Positions 33,250 to 46,428 of a DNA stretch of 64,000 nt are shown piece by piece. The position numbers and the translations under genes were made by a program. Within the stretch, counting starts at the first letter, position 1, and each line of letters opens with the position of its first letter. This DNA is from Epiperipatus broadwayi (Eukaryota; Onychophora; Udeonychophora; Euonychophora; Peripatidae), in the NCBI GenBank assembly GCA_028023455.1, contig JAQFVV010000563.1, positions 62,001 to 126,000 on the forward strand, in the 5' to 3' direction. The notes beneath the pieces were generated by a model. It saw only the letters and a list, made by a program, of their open reading frames with translations. It was not told where the DNA came from and ran no database searches.

Positions 33250-34850
33250 AATATCAGTTTTACAAAAGTATTAGATTAAGTTTGAGTACTAAGGATAGTT
33301 GAAAGTGTAAAGGGACTGATCATTTACCACTAGATTTTATAACAGATGGTACTTAAGAATATAATTTTAAAGATTATAAATATGTGGATTTTTATGATTT
33401 ATATAAAGCCTTGTGAAGATTTTGTAAAATATAATAGTTGCTAATAAATTTATTGGCGATTTATAAAATTGTTTGGATGAATATATTCCAATTAGCTGTT
33501 CTCGCAGTAATGATAATAATTTTACAAAATGATTCTCCAAAGAATTATATAAATGTTTAAAAAGAAATCTTAAATATAGACTATATTAATTGTTTAATAA
33601 TAATAATTTATTTAAGAAATTCAGTATATTGCATGATTGTACTAAATCTCTTATGAAGAGAAAGAGATTACAATAATAATTTAAACAATGTTTGATCAGA
33701 ATCATTAAATGTTTTGGAATTATATTAAAAATGTGAGAATTACTGAAATAAAATTTGCGGTTATAATAATTATCAATTTTCTTTGAAAGATCTGGCTTGA
33801 CATTTTTTTAAAATATATATTCAAATATATCTGTTAATGCTTTATCTGATAGAAAATTGTTAATGAAAGTTGTTGGGGTACAGATATTAATATAAAACTG
33901 ATATTACTGAAATGATTAAAGCTATTTACAAACATAAATCAAACTCTTCTATGGGCTGTGGTGATATTCCTAATTTTATTATTAGGGGTTGTGTTGTCAG
34001 TTCCATTGAAGTATATCATTAATTTATCAATTAATAAATGTATTATTCCAGATATTTTAAAAATGTCTAAGATTGTGTCTGAGAAATAAATATGAGTCTG
34101 ACAGGTATAGATTTATTTTTATTTAATCACTTTTATTAAAATTTATGAAAGAGATATTTGTAATAATATCATTTCTGATGTGAAGATATTGTCCAGTTTT
34201 CAGCAGGGCTCCTTACAAGGTAAATTTTTGATACTAATTTAATGATGATATCTGAACAAGACATCTTACCAGGTAAAATTTTGATAGTAATTTAATAATG
34301 ATACCTGATAGCATTGCACATGCTCTGTATAAGAAATAATAACTTGATGTTGTCAACTTTAATACATCACAGGCATTTAATAGAGTATCTGATCAGAAGC
34401 CTATTTTTAAGCTTAAAATGTTAGGATTTATTCCATATTTAGTTGTGTGGTTTGAAAATTATTTAATGAAAAGTTTATTTTATATGTATAAACAAAACTA
34501 AGTTTAGTTTTTTTTTTTTTTTTTGAAATTGTAAGTTTAGTTTATTCAATAATGTAAGAGTTTCTCAAAGTGAAGTATTGGCTCCATTACTTTTTATTGC
34601 TTTAGGCATGAAATTGATTAAAACATTAAAAAGAGTATGATACTTAAATGTACTGATGATTGTTTATTATTTAAAAGAATTTATATTTATGAGGAACATA
34701 CTGAACTCCAAAATGATAATAAACATTTTGACGATTGGGGTAAATATAATAATATGAAGTAATTGCAATAAAAACAAATATTGTTTCATATACTAATAAA
34801 ACATATCTTTATATCATTATAAAACTGAGAAAAACTCCATTATGTATTGT
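33250..34850 (+). pseudogene. Decayed CR1/Jockey-like LINE (EN end, linker, RT)
   Basis: Pieces in order: SDHLPLDFITDGT (about 33318-33360), the SDH..L motif ending AP-endonuclease domains; DYKYVDFYDLYKA; a linker with KWFSKELYKCLKRNLKYR; the RT entry IKAIYKHKSNSSMGCGDIPN (33920-33975); FNTSQAFNRVSDQKPIFKLK (about 34360-34420), where the motif A aspartate is lost (DFSKAFD expected); GFIPYLVVWFENYL; VRVSQSEVLAPLLF (34547-34590, matching VPQGSVLGPLLF); and a motif C trace near 34650. Stops and shifts are frequent. A short A-tailed insertion interrupts it at 34500-34543. Confidence 0.8.
34500..34543 (-). mobile_element. Minute A-tailed insertion with 11-bp TSD
   Basis: AAGTTTAGTTT occurs at 34500-34510 and again at 34533-34543. 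Between them lie 14 T's and GAAATTGT. Read on the minus strand this is ACAATTTC followed by an A tail, which looks like a retroposon truncated to its last few bases, inserted into the older LINE. Confidence 0.6.
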
Positions 34851-36261
34851 AACAATAATCCTAAGGGCTGAATACTAAATGTGACAAACATAAATATTTA
34901 TTTTTAATAATAATGATAATTTAAATTATGCCATATTAATAATTGTGCAATGTTACTAAGGAAATCCAATATGGCGAACATATTTTCAAACAAGTTAAAA
35001 ATTTGTTTCAAAATTTAGAAATTGTGGACAAATCCAAAGTTTACAGAGAATATTCATCAATAAATTTCTTTTTCTAGCCCTACAATATACTGAAAAAACT
35101 TTTACCTTTAAATGTTCATTAATAAGTTAACTAAATTGATCATAACAGAACAATAATTCTCATGATTTCTATTTGATTTTAAAATCATTTGCAAATAAAA
35201 CACAACCTACAATTAATTATTTAAATGTGTATGAATATGTTTGAGTGTTTATGTTTAGAATAAATAGCAAAGAGCAAAATAGTAAATACTATTTGATATG
35301 TTTAAAAAGCAATATCACAAAACCATGGGAATATAATGGTACATTTATAGCAAAATGAGAACATTAAATTTAAGGTTAAAAAATATTTATTTTGATATGG
35401 GTAATATAAATATTTCATTTAGTGTCAAAATAAAATAAATGTATTTTAAGCTTTATAATAATTTCATTTAAACTGTTCCAAATTTATAAAACGTAAATTA
35501 AGATGGATGATTTTGCTGCCTGCTTAAAACAAAAAAAAAATGTACTGTTTGGAAAAATTATTACTATGCCAACTGCATCCAGATTGCACAAAAAAGGAGA
35601 ATAAGAATTAAAATTAACATCATTTATCAATAACATGCTATAACTGTAGAAAAGGAAGTGCTCAAAGAAATTTGAGGTTCTATTCTGTTAAAGTTTGACC
35701 TGAAAACTTATAGACAGTAGATTTAAAAATTTAACATTGTGGCTATCTTATCGCCTACCATATTTGGTTAAAGAAACCATTAAGCATTTGCCTTTGGAGC
35801 AGAAGCAAGCTTCTATAACAATCATCATTAAATACTATTAAATGACATCATAGTGTTTAAATGCTTACCTCATTATGCCAATAACAATTAAATTGGATAT
35901 TTTTGATCTGATCTAAAAATTAAAATATAGAGCCAAAATGTTCAAGCTTCAAATATTTTTAACAACTATTGAAATGCTATGCCAAATATAATGGATTTTA
36001 TTTTTCTTTATACTTTATCTGCATATGAAGTTTGGATTTAGTTCGACAATTTTGTTCAATATCTTACAAAAGTAGTTTCTTTTGGTTAATTGATAAATAG
36101 AATATCATCTCTCACTTACTAATGGATAAAACAACATGAAATCTAATTGCCTCAAGAAATGTTACATAATTTCCACTAAGATTCACTCAAAATTGTTGAA
36201 AACAAATTTGTTATTCCTATTCTAAAAGAAATACTGTACCAAAATTGGATTTATATTAGTC
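34851..36261. other. AT-rich DNA; unexplained less-repetitive patch
   Basis: From about 35500 to 35900 the sequence is less simple. Short frames (CRKGSAQRNLRFYSV; PYLVKETIKHLPLEQKQAS) are broken by stops. They could be relics of a transposase or another repeat, but I cannot assign a family. Confidence 0.4.
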
Positions 36262-36480
36262 ATGGGAATATTCAAAACATCACATGATCACCATTCCATA
36301 TGCTTACAATTGCAGTTAATAAGAGTATCAAATTCTCTATACAGTAGTGCATCCATTGATTATAAAGGCTTGCACTTGGTAGCGCTACTATATGAAGAGT
36401 TTGGTACTCTCATCAAAGAAATATTATATGACTTGTTAATAACTTCAAAACTACGTTTGCATATTGCAATGGATATGTTA
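36262..36480. mobile_element. Short inverted-repeat element
   Basis: The arms around 36322-36380 (GAGTATCAAATTCTCTATAC, AGTAGTGCATCCATTG) and 36368-36432 (GGTAGCGCTACTATATG, AAGAGTTTGGTACTCTC) are near complements. It resembles 58850-59005, including the shared flank 'CACATGATCACCATTCC'/'GATATGATCACCATTCC' and the ACTACTATATG block. The 77-codon plus-strand frame across it is read through the repeat and is not treated as a gene. Confidence 0.6.
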
Positions 36481-39400
36481 TTAATAAATAAATAAAACAA
36501 AGCTGAAAGAAGAAATAAGTGTGTGATAAAAAATTACTGGACCCTATAATTATGTGTGTACATAGAACTTGAATTTATATTATTTATAAACTTCTTAATG
36601 GATAATATATTATTTTATTAATTTATGTATTGCCATGTCTATTACAAATATTTAAAAGTTTATTGCATATATAGTGTTTTCTCAATGTTCTCATCATTCT
36701 GAAGCTTTGATAGTATGCTTAAAATATTTTTATTAATATTAGAATGTTTACACATACTTATTGTTAAAAATAGGTTGCTATTATCATTATTATTAATAAT
36801 GTTATTGAATATTCATATTGACTTCAAGATGTTCTTGTTTTATTAATCTTATCTTCCTAAATGGATAATATTATAGTATAATAGTATCTTGTTATACAGA
36901 TGTAATTCATAATTATAAATGTTTTAAAGTTTGCTCTTAAAATCATAATGTAAGGAAGTATTTATAAATAATGGTTAAATCCATGGCTAAAGGTTGTACA
37001 TGGAATTTATTGTTTATGACTTTCACTTTATATAAAACCTTGTGGCCATCTAGATACCAATGTAGTTGAGTGCTCTTATAGAGGAGATATTTAAGATTGT
37101 ATAAAACTAAGATGAATCTCCTAATTTTGTTTTTATTATATATATAAAAAAATTTCATATCTGGTGTATTGGAAAACCTTATTTTATAAATTTGCTTATG
37201 TCTAGCAACACATATAATCTAACATCATTTGATTTTATCTGATGTTATCTAGTAACTGTGCTTATATTTAAATATGTTTCATAGAATGTGATTAGTCATT
37301 AATTTTATTTTATTTATATTCATTATTATTTGATTTAATCATTGTTCATATTAATATTTATTAATAAAATTATTTATTTTGCTCTTTATAAATAATGAGT
37401 TGTGTTTCTATTATTATTCATATCATCAACATTATTTAGATTAAGAACATGATCACATAATTTTAATTGCAAATCCCATGCTTCTTTATAAATTCTATAG
37501 AAATAGTTATGTGAATATTATTTATTAAAACACTTTGTGAGAGCTCATACTCACTTCTTAAATAACTATAGTTATATGCTATAAGATATAAGCTGGACAC
37601 GATCACAAAACTGCCAATTTGTATTCAGTCATATCATAAAAAAACTTTATTTAAACAAAAGGTATAACAGTCTTGTTACTAATATCATAGTTAAATAAAA
37701 TTATCTCTGAGAACTAAGAATTAAGATATAATGATTCTAGTTTAACCTTACACGAACCATATAAATCTTTGATAAATACCATATTAATTAGATATAAGAT
37801 GCTATTTTTTTTCCAAATTCTGAATACTTAAAAGAGGAGTATGTCTGAAATTTGAACCTAATATTTGTCACATATTTCTGCAGATTTTTCCTTTATGCTA
37901 TACATGTGCATAGTATTACAATCACAATCATTGATATCCTATGGAGAATAGTGTGTTATATCTTTTTGAATCAAAAGAAAAAAGATTTAACATTAAATGT
38001 CAATATTCTTTGGATTAATTTTATAAACAGCTTTAATTGTACTGAATAACCATTAAAATTTTTTTACAACTAATAAATCAATACAACAATGAGATAAAAA
38101 GTTGTATTCACTCTGATTGTTTCTTGTTCTCTACACAAGAGAGTGTTTGTCAACAATTTTGACAATTCCTATATCTTTGTTTTGATTTTTTAAGTGAAAA
38201 TGTATGTTTTAGAATCTTTTTTACACATTTATAATATTTTTCTGAAAATATTTATAAAAATATTAATTATTTTAGAATAATAATTCAGTTTTTAATAGAA
38301 AAATGTATTTTTGCATGAAAACTAAGTTGAGAAAAAAGTCAATGATGTATGGCTGCAATTTGTAGTTGGATGAGGGGAAATACATTTTATTTTAACTACT
38401 ATAGATTTTTTTTGCCAATTATAAAGAAAAATTTAACTTTCATTTACTTTAACAATCTGAAAATTTATTAATTTGCATTTTAGAAAAGGTTTATAATCAA
38501 AAGAAAACAGATTTACTGGTCACATTAAATGTCAATATCATATTTTAAAATCTTTTGTTTTCTTTAAAAAAAATGCATTGAGATATTCACGCTAAAAAAA
38601 GACTTTGTAATGCAAACAATATACATATAATTTTGAATATTGCCTTGTTAATGATATAAGCAGCCTGAAGATAATGTACCTTAATGAAATAGTGAAGATG
38701 AAAATTCAAGTCCTGAAAAAGAAGATGTACAAAGTGAAAATATATCTAAAGGAGATTTGCAATAAATTAGATGAGCTAGCTCCTATTTAAGTAAATAAAA
38801 ATGTTTCCTTACTTTTCAATAAAACCATTTAAAATTTTTTTTCTCAATTTTCCAAGTTTAAAATCCTATTGTGTCTTAAATTTGGGGGCATTTTATATTT
38901 GAAGTAATACAGTAGTTATATACCTGGTAGCATTTTATAAATGTTAATGTTCACAATTATTAATGTAAAATTTAATTTACTCTTTAGATTTTATTAATTA
39001 TTTTTGACAAAGTTTAGCTAAGATTTTTGTGATACTTTTTGGTGAATGACCGACCCTAGTTACTACTTATCATGTTAGGCTAAATAATCCTTACCTACTG
39101 ATTTACCATTGCAATCTAAAGAAATTGTTTCTGATTTAGAAATTATATTTGGTAAATAATTTTTAATGCATATAAAAAACAGTATAAAGCTTATAAATGG
39201 ATGGAATGAATATTAGGATCTAGATCTTTTATATTAAATACATGTTAGTCTACTGTTGGATTCATATTTTTCCTTATGGAATTTGGTTTTAATTTATTGT
39301 GAAGTCAGAAATCATAATGTGGAAAAAAGATTTATGAAATAAATAAAAAGAGATGTAAATGTTGAAACAGTATTACCTCACAGAAGGATATTTAAAGAAA

Positions 39401-41103
39401 TAATTAGCTGATGGAAAAATTGATGCAAGTGGATGTAATATTGAAAAAACAAACATTCTTAAAGAAATCTTCTATACAGATTGCAAAAAAACTAGAATCA
39501 ATAATGTATTAATATTGATATTTTCAGTACACGTTTTACTACTAATATAAAAAAAATGTTACTGAAAATAATTTACTACTTCATATATATATAATGTATT
39601 TTTTAGTGTTCACAACACAAAATTTTGTAATTACTAATATTGTATTGACAATAACTTGTATATTTCTATTAATGATATAATAAAAATATAATTTGCAAAT
39701 TTTTAAATGTAAAATGTTTAAACTGTGTATATATTTTTCATATGCTTAGAATGTAAGAGCATTTAGTGGTTATCAGCTGTAGGAAGAAAATAAAGTCATT
39801 TCCAATTAATCAATTATTAAGAGGAGTAAGTAAAAATATAAAAAAAGATTATTAAAAATTAGTTATATCATCTTGGGTATTTTTAATCATCACTAATTTG
39901 TGTAATGATATTATAAGTTTCCTATAGTATATGTAAATCCAAATTTTAATTCCATGAATATAAGTAGAAAGATGTGAACCCATGACAAATGCAATGTCTT
40001 TTTCTTTCACAATGAATGTCAGAGTGTCTAAAGTAGCATTGTAGCCGGCTAATGCTCGATTTCCTTTAACTATCTTTATAATCCATATACATAGGTGCAT
40101 TTTTATTAACAACAGAGTATTGTATGTATGTGTATATACATCCTCTATGTGTGCGTGTTTAATTATAGTATTTTTTCATTTTTTTATGTACATTATTCAG
40201 ATTTATTAAATCTATTTAAAACATAAATTTGTTTCCACTTACAAATCAAAGATATACGGATATTTTTTTTCATTTTTTTTTTTTTTTAATTATTTATTAG
40301 CATATTAAAATGTTTTTTTTTTTCAATAACCCCTTCCCACTGTAGTTTCCAGCTACCAATTTCAAATCTTTCGGAGAAAAAATGTTTGCTTGTATTTTTA
40401 GAATTTGATTTAAATTTAAATAATATTTTTTGAAGATTATAAAAAAACGTAAATCAGTTTTTTTTTTTTTTTTTTTTTACAAACTGAAAATTGGACTTTA
40501 AAAAAAAAAACAAGAATATTAGAATTTTTTTTCTTTTAAAAAAAAAAAAAAAAAGCTCATAATGAGAAAAATGATAGAAATTTATTCCTTGGAGATTTAA
40601 AGGTAGTTCAGAAAACTGCTTCATACGTTCTAAAAATAGCTGAAAAGAGAAAGCAAAAAGATTAAGATTACTATTGTGTTTAAAGATAAAATTTAGAAGT
40701 ACAATTAAAACACAAAATTGTAATATATTTGAAAAATAATGCAGAAAAAGACTGAAATATGTAGAAATATGAACACGTTTTAAAGACAGAAAAAAAAAAT
40801 AAAAGGTTTATTTTATATTACATTAACAAATAATTAGTGTGATTGCAAGACCTTGGTATGAAATCAATTTCAGCAGAAGGATAATATAAAACAGCCTTGA
40901 ATTTTTTTAGATTTCTTAATAAATTTATAGTTAATTTTAAAAAAAGAATTATAATAATAATCTTTATAATTATTTTGAATACATAAAAACATGTTTGTGT
41001 GTGTGTGCATTGCTAATTCATTTCACTCTAAAATAACATTACCTTATCATTGATATAATAAATAAAAGTGGAATCAATCTTATCGGACTTATTAATCTAT
41101 ATA
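36481..41103. other. Long AT-rich stretch without a recognised gene
   Basis: More than 4.5 kb of A/T-rich DNA with long homopolymers (T runs at 40260-40330 and 40459-40478, an A run at about 40541-40554). Frames at 36943-37158, 37852-38049 and 39852-40112 are short, of AT-driven composition and unlike any family I know. No repeats shared with the rest of the window were found. Confidence 0.5.
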
Positions 41104-41116
41104 AAAATATAAAGCT

Positions 41117-41224
41117 GCGTCAAGCGTTGTTAGTTGAGAGGTCATCGCAGCCGCCTTGCAAGCAAGTAGTTGGTTGCAGACGGTTGTGGGTTCGCCTCCC
41201 GGCCGATGCTATGACATATGAAAA
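41117..41224 (+). mobile_element. tRNA-derived SINE, family A, full length
   Basis: The best reference copy: GCGTCAAGCGTTGTTAGTTG, AGAGGTCATCGCAGCCGCC, TTGCAAGCAAGTAGTTGG, GACGGTTGTGGGTTCGCC, TCCCGGCCGATGCTATGACA, then TATG and an A tail. The flanking duplication AAAATATAAAGCT (41104-41116) and AAAATATTAAGCT (41225-41237) differs at one base. The spacing between the anticodon-like loop and box B is longer than in a normal tRNA-Gly, so the family has gained sequence in the variable region. Confidence 0.92.
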
Positions 41225-41237
41225 AAAATATTAAGCT

Positions 41238-44200
41238 ACAACCATATATTTACAAATAAATCTTCTAAAGTAAAATAGACTTGCAATAAGCTTACTGGAA
41301 ATAATGAAGATGTCAAAAATTGGTTGCAGCATTATATTTATATAATAAATTAATAATGAAGTCAACAAATAAAAATAAAATAATGTCTTCAGGAAAATAA
41401 AAGAAAAATATTTCAAGTTTAGGCTAAATCTGTCGCCATTAAGTATGCAAAAAATCTTAGACAGTATTGATAATTTGTGAGTTTTGAATAACAATACATA
41501 ACAGATCACAAATATTTTCCAGATATTGATGAGTGAAAATATAAATACAAATAAATAAAAAACTGACACTGGAAAACCATACGCCATAAAGATTATGTTA
41601 TACTTTTTAATATTAAGCATAACATTATATCCTAAAGTTGAACTTTCACAGTTTAAAAAGGATATGATATTAGAATAAACCTAATAAACAAAACATAAAT
41701 GAATCAGATATGTGTGGTAAATCGTTTCATAATAGTCAGAACTTTAAAATATATCTTTCACGATAACAATTTAAAAAAAAAATTGATGCACTTTATGAGC
41801 AATAATTTTAAAATAATCATTTTTATTTGTTTAAAAAAAAAAACAGTGAGGAAATTTTATAGATTTTAATTCAATCACAATTGCCAAAAAATGTATTAAA
41901 GCTTTAAAATAAAATACATTTTAAATTAACAAAAATAAAATTGACAATTTTTTCTTTCTGAGGAAAACTTTATTTTAAAATACATTATCGTTTTTTTCGA
42001 CATGAAATAACTCTTTTTCATATGTATATTGGAACAAATGACAATACTTATATTTTCATTCATGGAATTTTTATTTTCAACTTTATCATAGCCACAACTT
42101 ATAGAAACTGGTATTCATTATGTCTCAGGCTGTAGGCAAATATTTTCATATGATTATATGCTTCCAAGAATAGTTATTTATCTTCACTCCATTTTAGAGT
42201 CACCTACTGTAAGCTTTACAAATTGATGGAAATCAAATAGAAAAACACCATAAAATTTCTTTCTTCAGACTTTCATCAGAAAAAATCATGATTCAAAACT
42301 AGAACTAATATACTTATGCATCTAGTAACTATACTTTATTCATGTATACTATTCAAGTTAATATAAAAGTTTATTTAAAAATATTTGTTTAACTCAGTGT
42401 AGTTTGCTTGAATAGTTATATAGATAGAAAACCAAATCAGATTCTAAATATTTTAGAAAGTTCCATATTATGCTACCTGTAGACATATTCTATCATTTGG
42501 CTAGGAAGATTATATCAATGGCAATAATAATACATGAGTTAAATATTATAGAGCAGTAACAGCAGATGCTAGATGTGTGGGTCTATTATTTTCCACCATG
42601 AATCCTAGTTTTTAATATCAAAAGCTAAAGCCAGAGACAGATTATATTTTGGAAAATTTTATTATCTAGTGTCTATTATTATTGAATCTTACAGAATGTA
42701 GTTCTAGAAGAGGAAAAAAAAGATACTAGTTTGTTATTTACTGTTCTGAACATTTTCTTCATTCTCTGTAAATCTATCATCTGTAAATATAACATATTCT
42801 TTAGATTTCTGTGAATATTATATGATCCATAAAAACAACAAAAAAATCTTTAAACTCCAGTACTATATATCCCTAAAATTTTAAACAAAATAATATATTC
42901 CCAAATGCAAAAATTAAAATAAAATCAGATCTAAAAAAACATATAACATATGACAGAAAACAAAATATATCAAAAATTACTGGATGCCTTATTACAGACT
43001 TTATTATTTTGTTATAGTTAGAGAGACCCAATGTATTCTTACTCAAACAAAAGTAAGTGCCTACTTCAGCAGTTTCCTTTTGTGTAAAGTATTGTTTGCA
43101 CTTTCATTTTGCAATTTTTGATTTTTTGAACTTCTCTTCAGATAGCATAATTTTTAATACTTTCTTCAATTCCTGAAATTTAAATAATTTATAATAATAA
43201 AAATTACAAAAACATTTTCAATAATATACATTATCTAAATATATTTTACATATAAACCAACGTTTGAATTTTGCTTTTTGTAATTGACTAGATAATAGAC
43301 ACATCAGTGGTCAATGGGTTGAGCTCTGGCTTAGAGATAAGTTAAATCAAATTTTGGATGTGTATTTTGGATTCTAAAATTCTCAATCTATTTGTGAGTA
43401 TATGCAACAATTGTAGATGATAGATTGTCATTCTCTCTACATAACTATTAATAAAAAAAATTTAAGTTATCAACAGTTTTTATTTATTTATTTATTTATT
43501 TACTATATGTGTCAGCACATTAAAATCCAACACCAACAGTTCTTATCCAATCAAGAACCAATTCCTCCAAGCTATGCAAAGCAAAGAGGCAAACAGGGGC
43601 CTAGTAAGTTAGACACTCCCTGTAAATATGTACCACAGTCACAGTCTAAAGAATCTACTAATCCCCATTTATCTTATTTATTAAACAATAATGTTAGATT
43701 TAAAAAATAAAAATAAACAAAGTCATCATTGAAAAATAAATTAAATTCAATACTCATGCTATTCCATATATGAATAAAACATAAAATGCATTCTTAATTA
43801 ATAATATTAACATGAATAATTCTAAATTATATTCAGAATTCTAAATAAAATAAAATTAGAATAAAATTTACCAGTAAAAAAAAATTATTTATTTCCTCTA
43901 ATTTTTAAAATAATTAGTATTATTTAAAACTATATATATTTTTAAGTATTTTTTTAAAAAATTATATTACTTTTGTTTTATCTGTGTCAACATTTTTTCA
44001 TAGAAAATAAAAATATAGACTATTTTCATAACTAACTGTATTATTCTAACATTCAAATAATTTTTAACTATTTAAAGACACAATATTGTTGATCTACAGA
44101 GCATTTAAATCTTTCTATATTTCAACACACATATGTATGTAATTATTTCTCATTTTAAATATTTATAAATTTCCATTTGCAAAAATGAGTTCAATAAGTG

Positions 44201-44884
44201 ATATTAATTAAGTTGATAAATTACAATTGTTGTCTTAACAATATACATTGTCATAAACAGGCTTACAGTCTGTCTTTATTTCATATTGCTGATCAATGCC
44301 AATTCAGTTAGTCATCCAGTATTAGTGAGTAAGTTCATGTGTTCTCAAATGTAAAAGTTCTAATCTGAATTGATTAAAAAAGCAGTGGTGAAAAATAATG
44401 TCACGTTATCTTCACTTTTAGTTTTAAAAAAATGTTATATTTCTATGGGTATCAAGTCCATGGTTTATTATTATCTTTTTAATAGCTTCAGTCAGAAACA
44501 GTGACAATTAATTATTAAAGAATAGAATTTATTGGTATTTATGAAGAAAAAGCTCAAGGAAATTTCAAGTTCAAGTCATTTTGCACTAAAAATAAATGTC
44601 TTTGATTAATAGATAGCTGGAGTAACTGCAAATAACCTTCTAACTTTCCATATTCACTGTTTATAATTTTTTTATCAAATTTATATATATATTAGCATAA
44701 TTATATGGCTATAAATTTAATGAAGGAATCTTATGATCTGTCAGCATTTTATTCTCATGATTTTTGTTATACAAAATCTATAAAAAAAAAAAAAAAATAG
44801 ACATCATTCTTACACATGCTTTAACAAACAAACTAAATAACTTAGTAAGATATATAAAAAATATTTTACAAGTCATTTCAACAT
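41238..44884. other. AT-rich noncoding DNA
   Basis: The 129-codon minus-strand frame at 41231-41620 starts right after the SINE. It is very rich in F, I, L, Y and K, with no motif I know; in sequence this A/T-rich a hydrophobic frame of that length can arise by chance, so I do not call it a gene. A weak SINE-like block (AGTGGTCAATGGGTTGAGC) lies at 43305-43345. The 97-codon frame at 43417-43710 includes a patch (PPSYAKQRGKQGPSKLD) with less biased composition, but no family is recognised. Confidence 0.45.
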
Positions 44885-45010
44885 GTGTGTGATCAGGTGG
44901 GTCAGCAATATGAGATGGCACTGAGAGTAGTGGGTCATGTAAAAGTCTGAGTTCGAATCCTGCCTATATTACATATATAAATGCAGGTTTAAGCCTGTGC
45001 AATGTATTAA
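44885..45010 (+). mobile_element. SINE-like repeat, family B, with intact box B
   Basis: Shares 'CAGCAATATGAGATGGC', 'GAGAGTAGTGGGTCATG', 'AAAAGTCTGAG' and 'TATTACATATATA.ATGCAGG' with the other family B copies. The stretch GAGTTCGAATCCTGCC (about 44950-44965) is an excellent pol III box B, absent or decayed in the other copies, so this is the copy that reveals the tRNA-like origin of the family. Confidence 0.75.
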
Positions 45011-45250
45011 GTCATTTCTATGTAAATTGATGAATAGTGATGCACTAAAAACCAAAAAAAATTTTTTTTTCTTTCAGCCACAATTTTAGTTATATTAAAT
45101 TTAAAATAAAAGTGATTGAATTAATTAATTTATGGATATCCCTTATTTTTAATTAAAATTAAATACAAACCAAAATTATGGATGAAAAAATAATTTATTT
45201 TTTGGTTTTCAAGGGATTATTACTCATCAATTTAATAAAATTGTTTTATA

Positions 45251-45283
<33 letters not shown>

Positions 45284-46137
45284 CTGCACACAGATAATGA
45301 AGCTAGTATATATAATCGAAAGCAAATATAAAATACTATTTTAGCTGCTCTCATATTCATAGCTACTATCTTGTTAAAAACTGCATTGTTAGAAAGAAAA
45401 TTTATGCAAAATAATGCAAATTAGTTATAACTGCCATTTTTAGGACAGGGCAAAGCAGGCTTCTTTTCGATTAATGTACTTAGGATTGCTTATTATGTGT
45501 AATGCTTCTCTGATCTTGTGTTTAGCATTGTGTCTTATATTTTTTACTTTACAGTATTCAAATATTTAGTAAACAATATGACCATATTTGTAGTATTTCA
45601 ATTAAAATTTGCATGTGTTAAAAATTATTTACAATGTTTTTCCTTTTTTGTTTATGAAGGCATCATTTTTTAAAAAATCATGTTTTACTTAACCAATCAA
45701 GAGAAATTAAGATTTTATATTTCCTTTTTTTCCCCTTTATATTTGAATTAATGCTAAACAACTTTAGTGTATTAGTTAAAATTCAATAAAAGCACATTTT
45801 TAAACAATATATCACCATCTACTGCACATCAGTGAAATATCAACACAGTTTGAAATTTGGTCCCAAATACTGTTAAGATAGACAATCAACTGCACATTCC
45901 TGAAATATCATAATGCAATTTTACTGATATCTAATTTATGTACAAAGTTTGAAAAGAAAAAGCCATTTGTTATAAGTGTATTAAAAATTGCTTACAAGAT
46001 TTCTTATGGACTAGCATAATTTCTAAGTTAAAAGAGTTTAACAATAATTAAAAAAATACTTTAATTATTCAGACAAAATATTTCAACATAAGACTATGCA
46101 TAAATATATAAATATGATACATGCATACACATAGATA
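45011..46137. other. AT-rich noncoding DNA; (AT)n(GT)n microsatellite
   Basis: An (AT)n tract followed by (GT)n lies at about 45250-45284. No gene is supported. Confidence 0.6.
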
Positions 46138-46290
46138 AGTTTTTCAGGGATAGTAGTATAACTATCTGCCCAGGGTTCAAATCCAGACTTGGTAAAACTT
46201 CAAACTTTTGTAAGGCTGCAAAAAAACTTTGGATTTTTGTTTCAGATAAGCAGAAGGTGCTCAACCTAACTCTCTATTCAATTGCTAGTA
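46138..46290 (+). mobile_element. Possible tRNA-like SINE head
   Basis: GATAGTAGTATAACTATCTG precedes CCCAGGGTTCAAATCCAGAC, a good box B (about 46169-46188), followed by a non-tRNA body with CTTTTGTAAGGCTGC and AAGCAGAAGGTGCTCAACC. A single copy in this window, and a full cloverleaf is not evident. Read as an old SINE with moderate doubt. Confidence 0.45.
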
Positions 46291-46428
46291 AATAAATGGT
46301 TAATTAGATATTCTTTATTAGAAGGTAACAAATAATCTATCATTTTCACTGTATCTTTTTGAACAGCTATTGAAAAGGCCTTTGTTCTGCAATTTACTAT
46401 TTTAAAATATTATGTCATTAATTTAATA

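Noticed and set aside
35500-35900. Possible transposase fragments (Merlin-like)
   Set aside because: Only short, frame-broken resemblances; no catalytic residues or terminal repeats.
41231-41620. 129-codon minus-strand open frame
   Set aside because: It is the second longest frame, but it is nearly all F, I, L, Y, K and S from A/T-rich sequence, begins against a SINE tail and has no motif I know.
42240-42300. Second hammerhead-like core on the minus strand (CTGATGA followed by AGTCTGAAGA and GAAA)
   Set aside because: No GTC-type cleavage site or stem I partner could be found in position.
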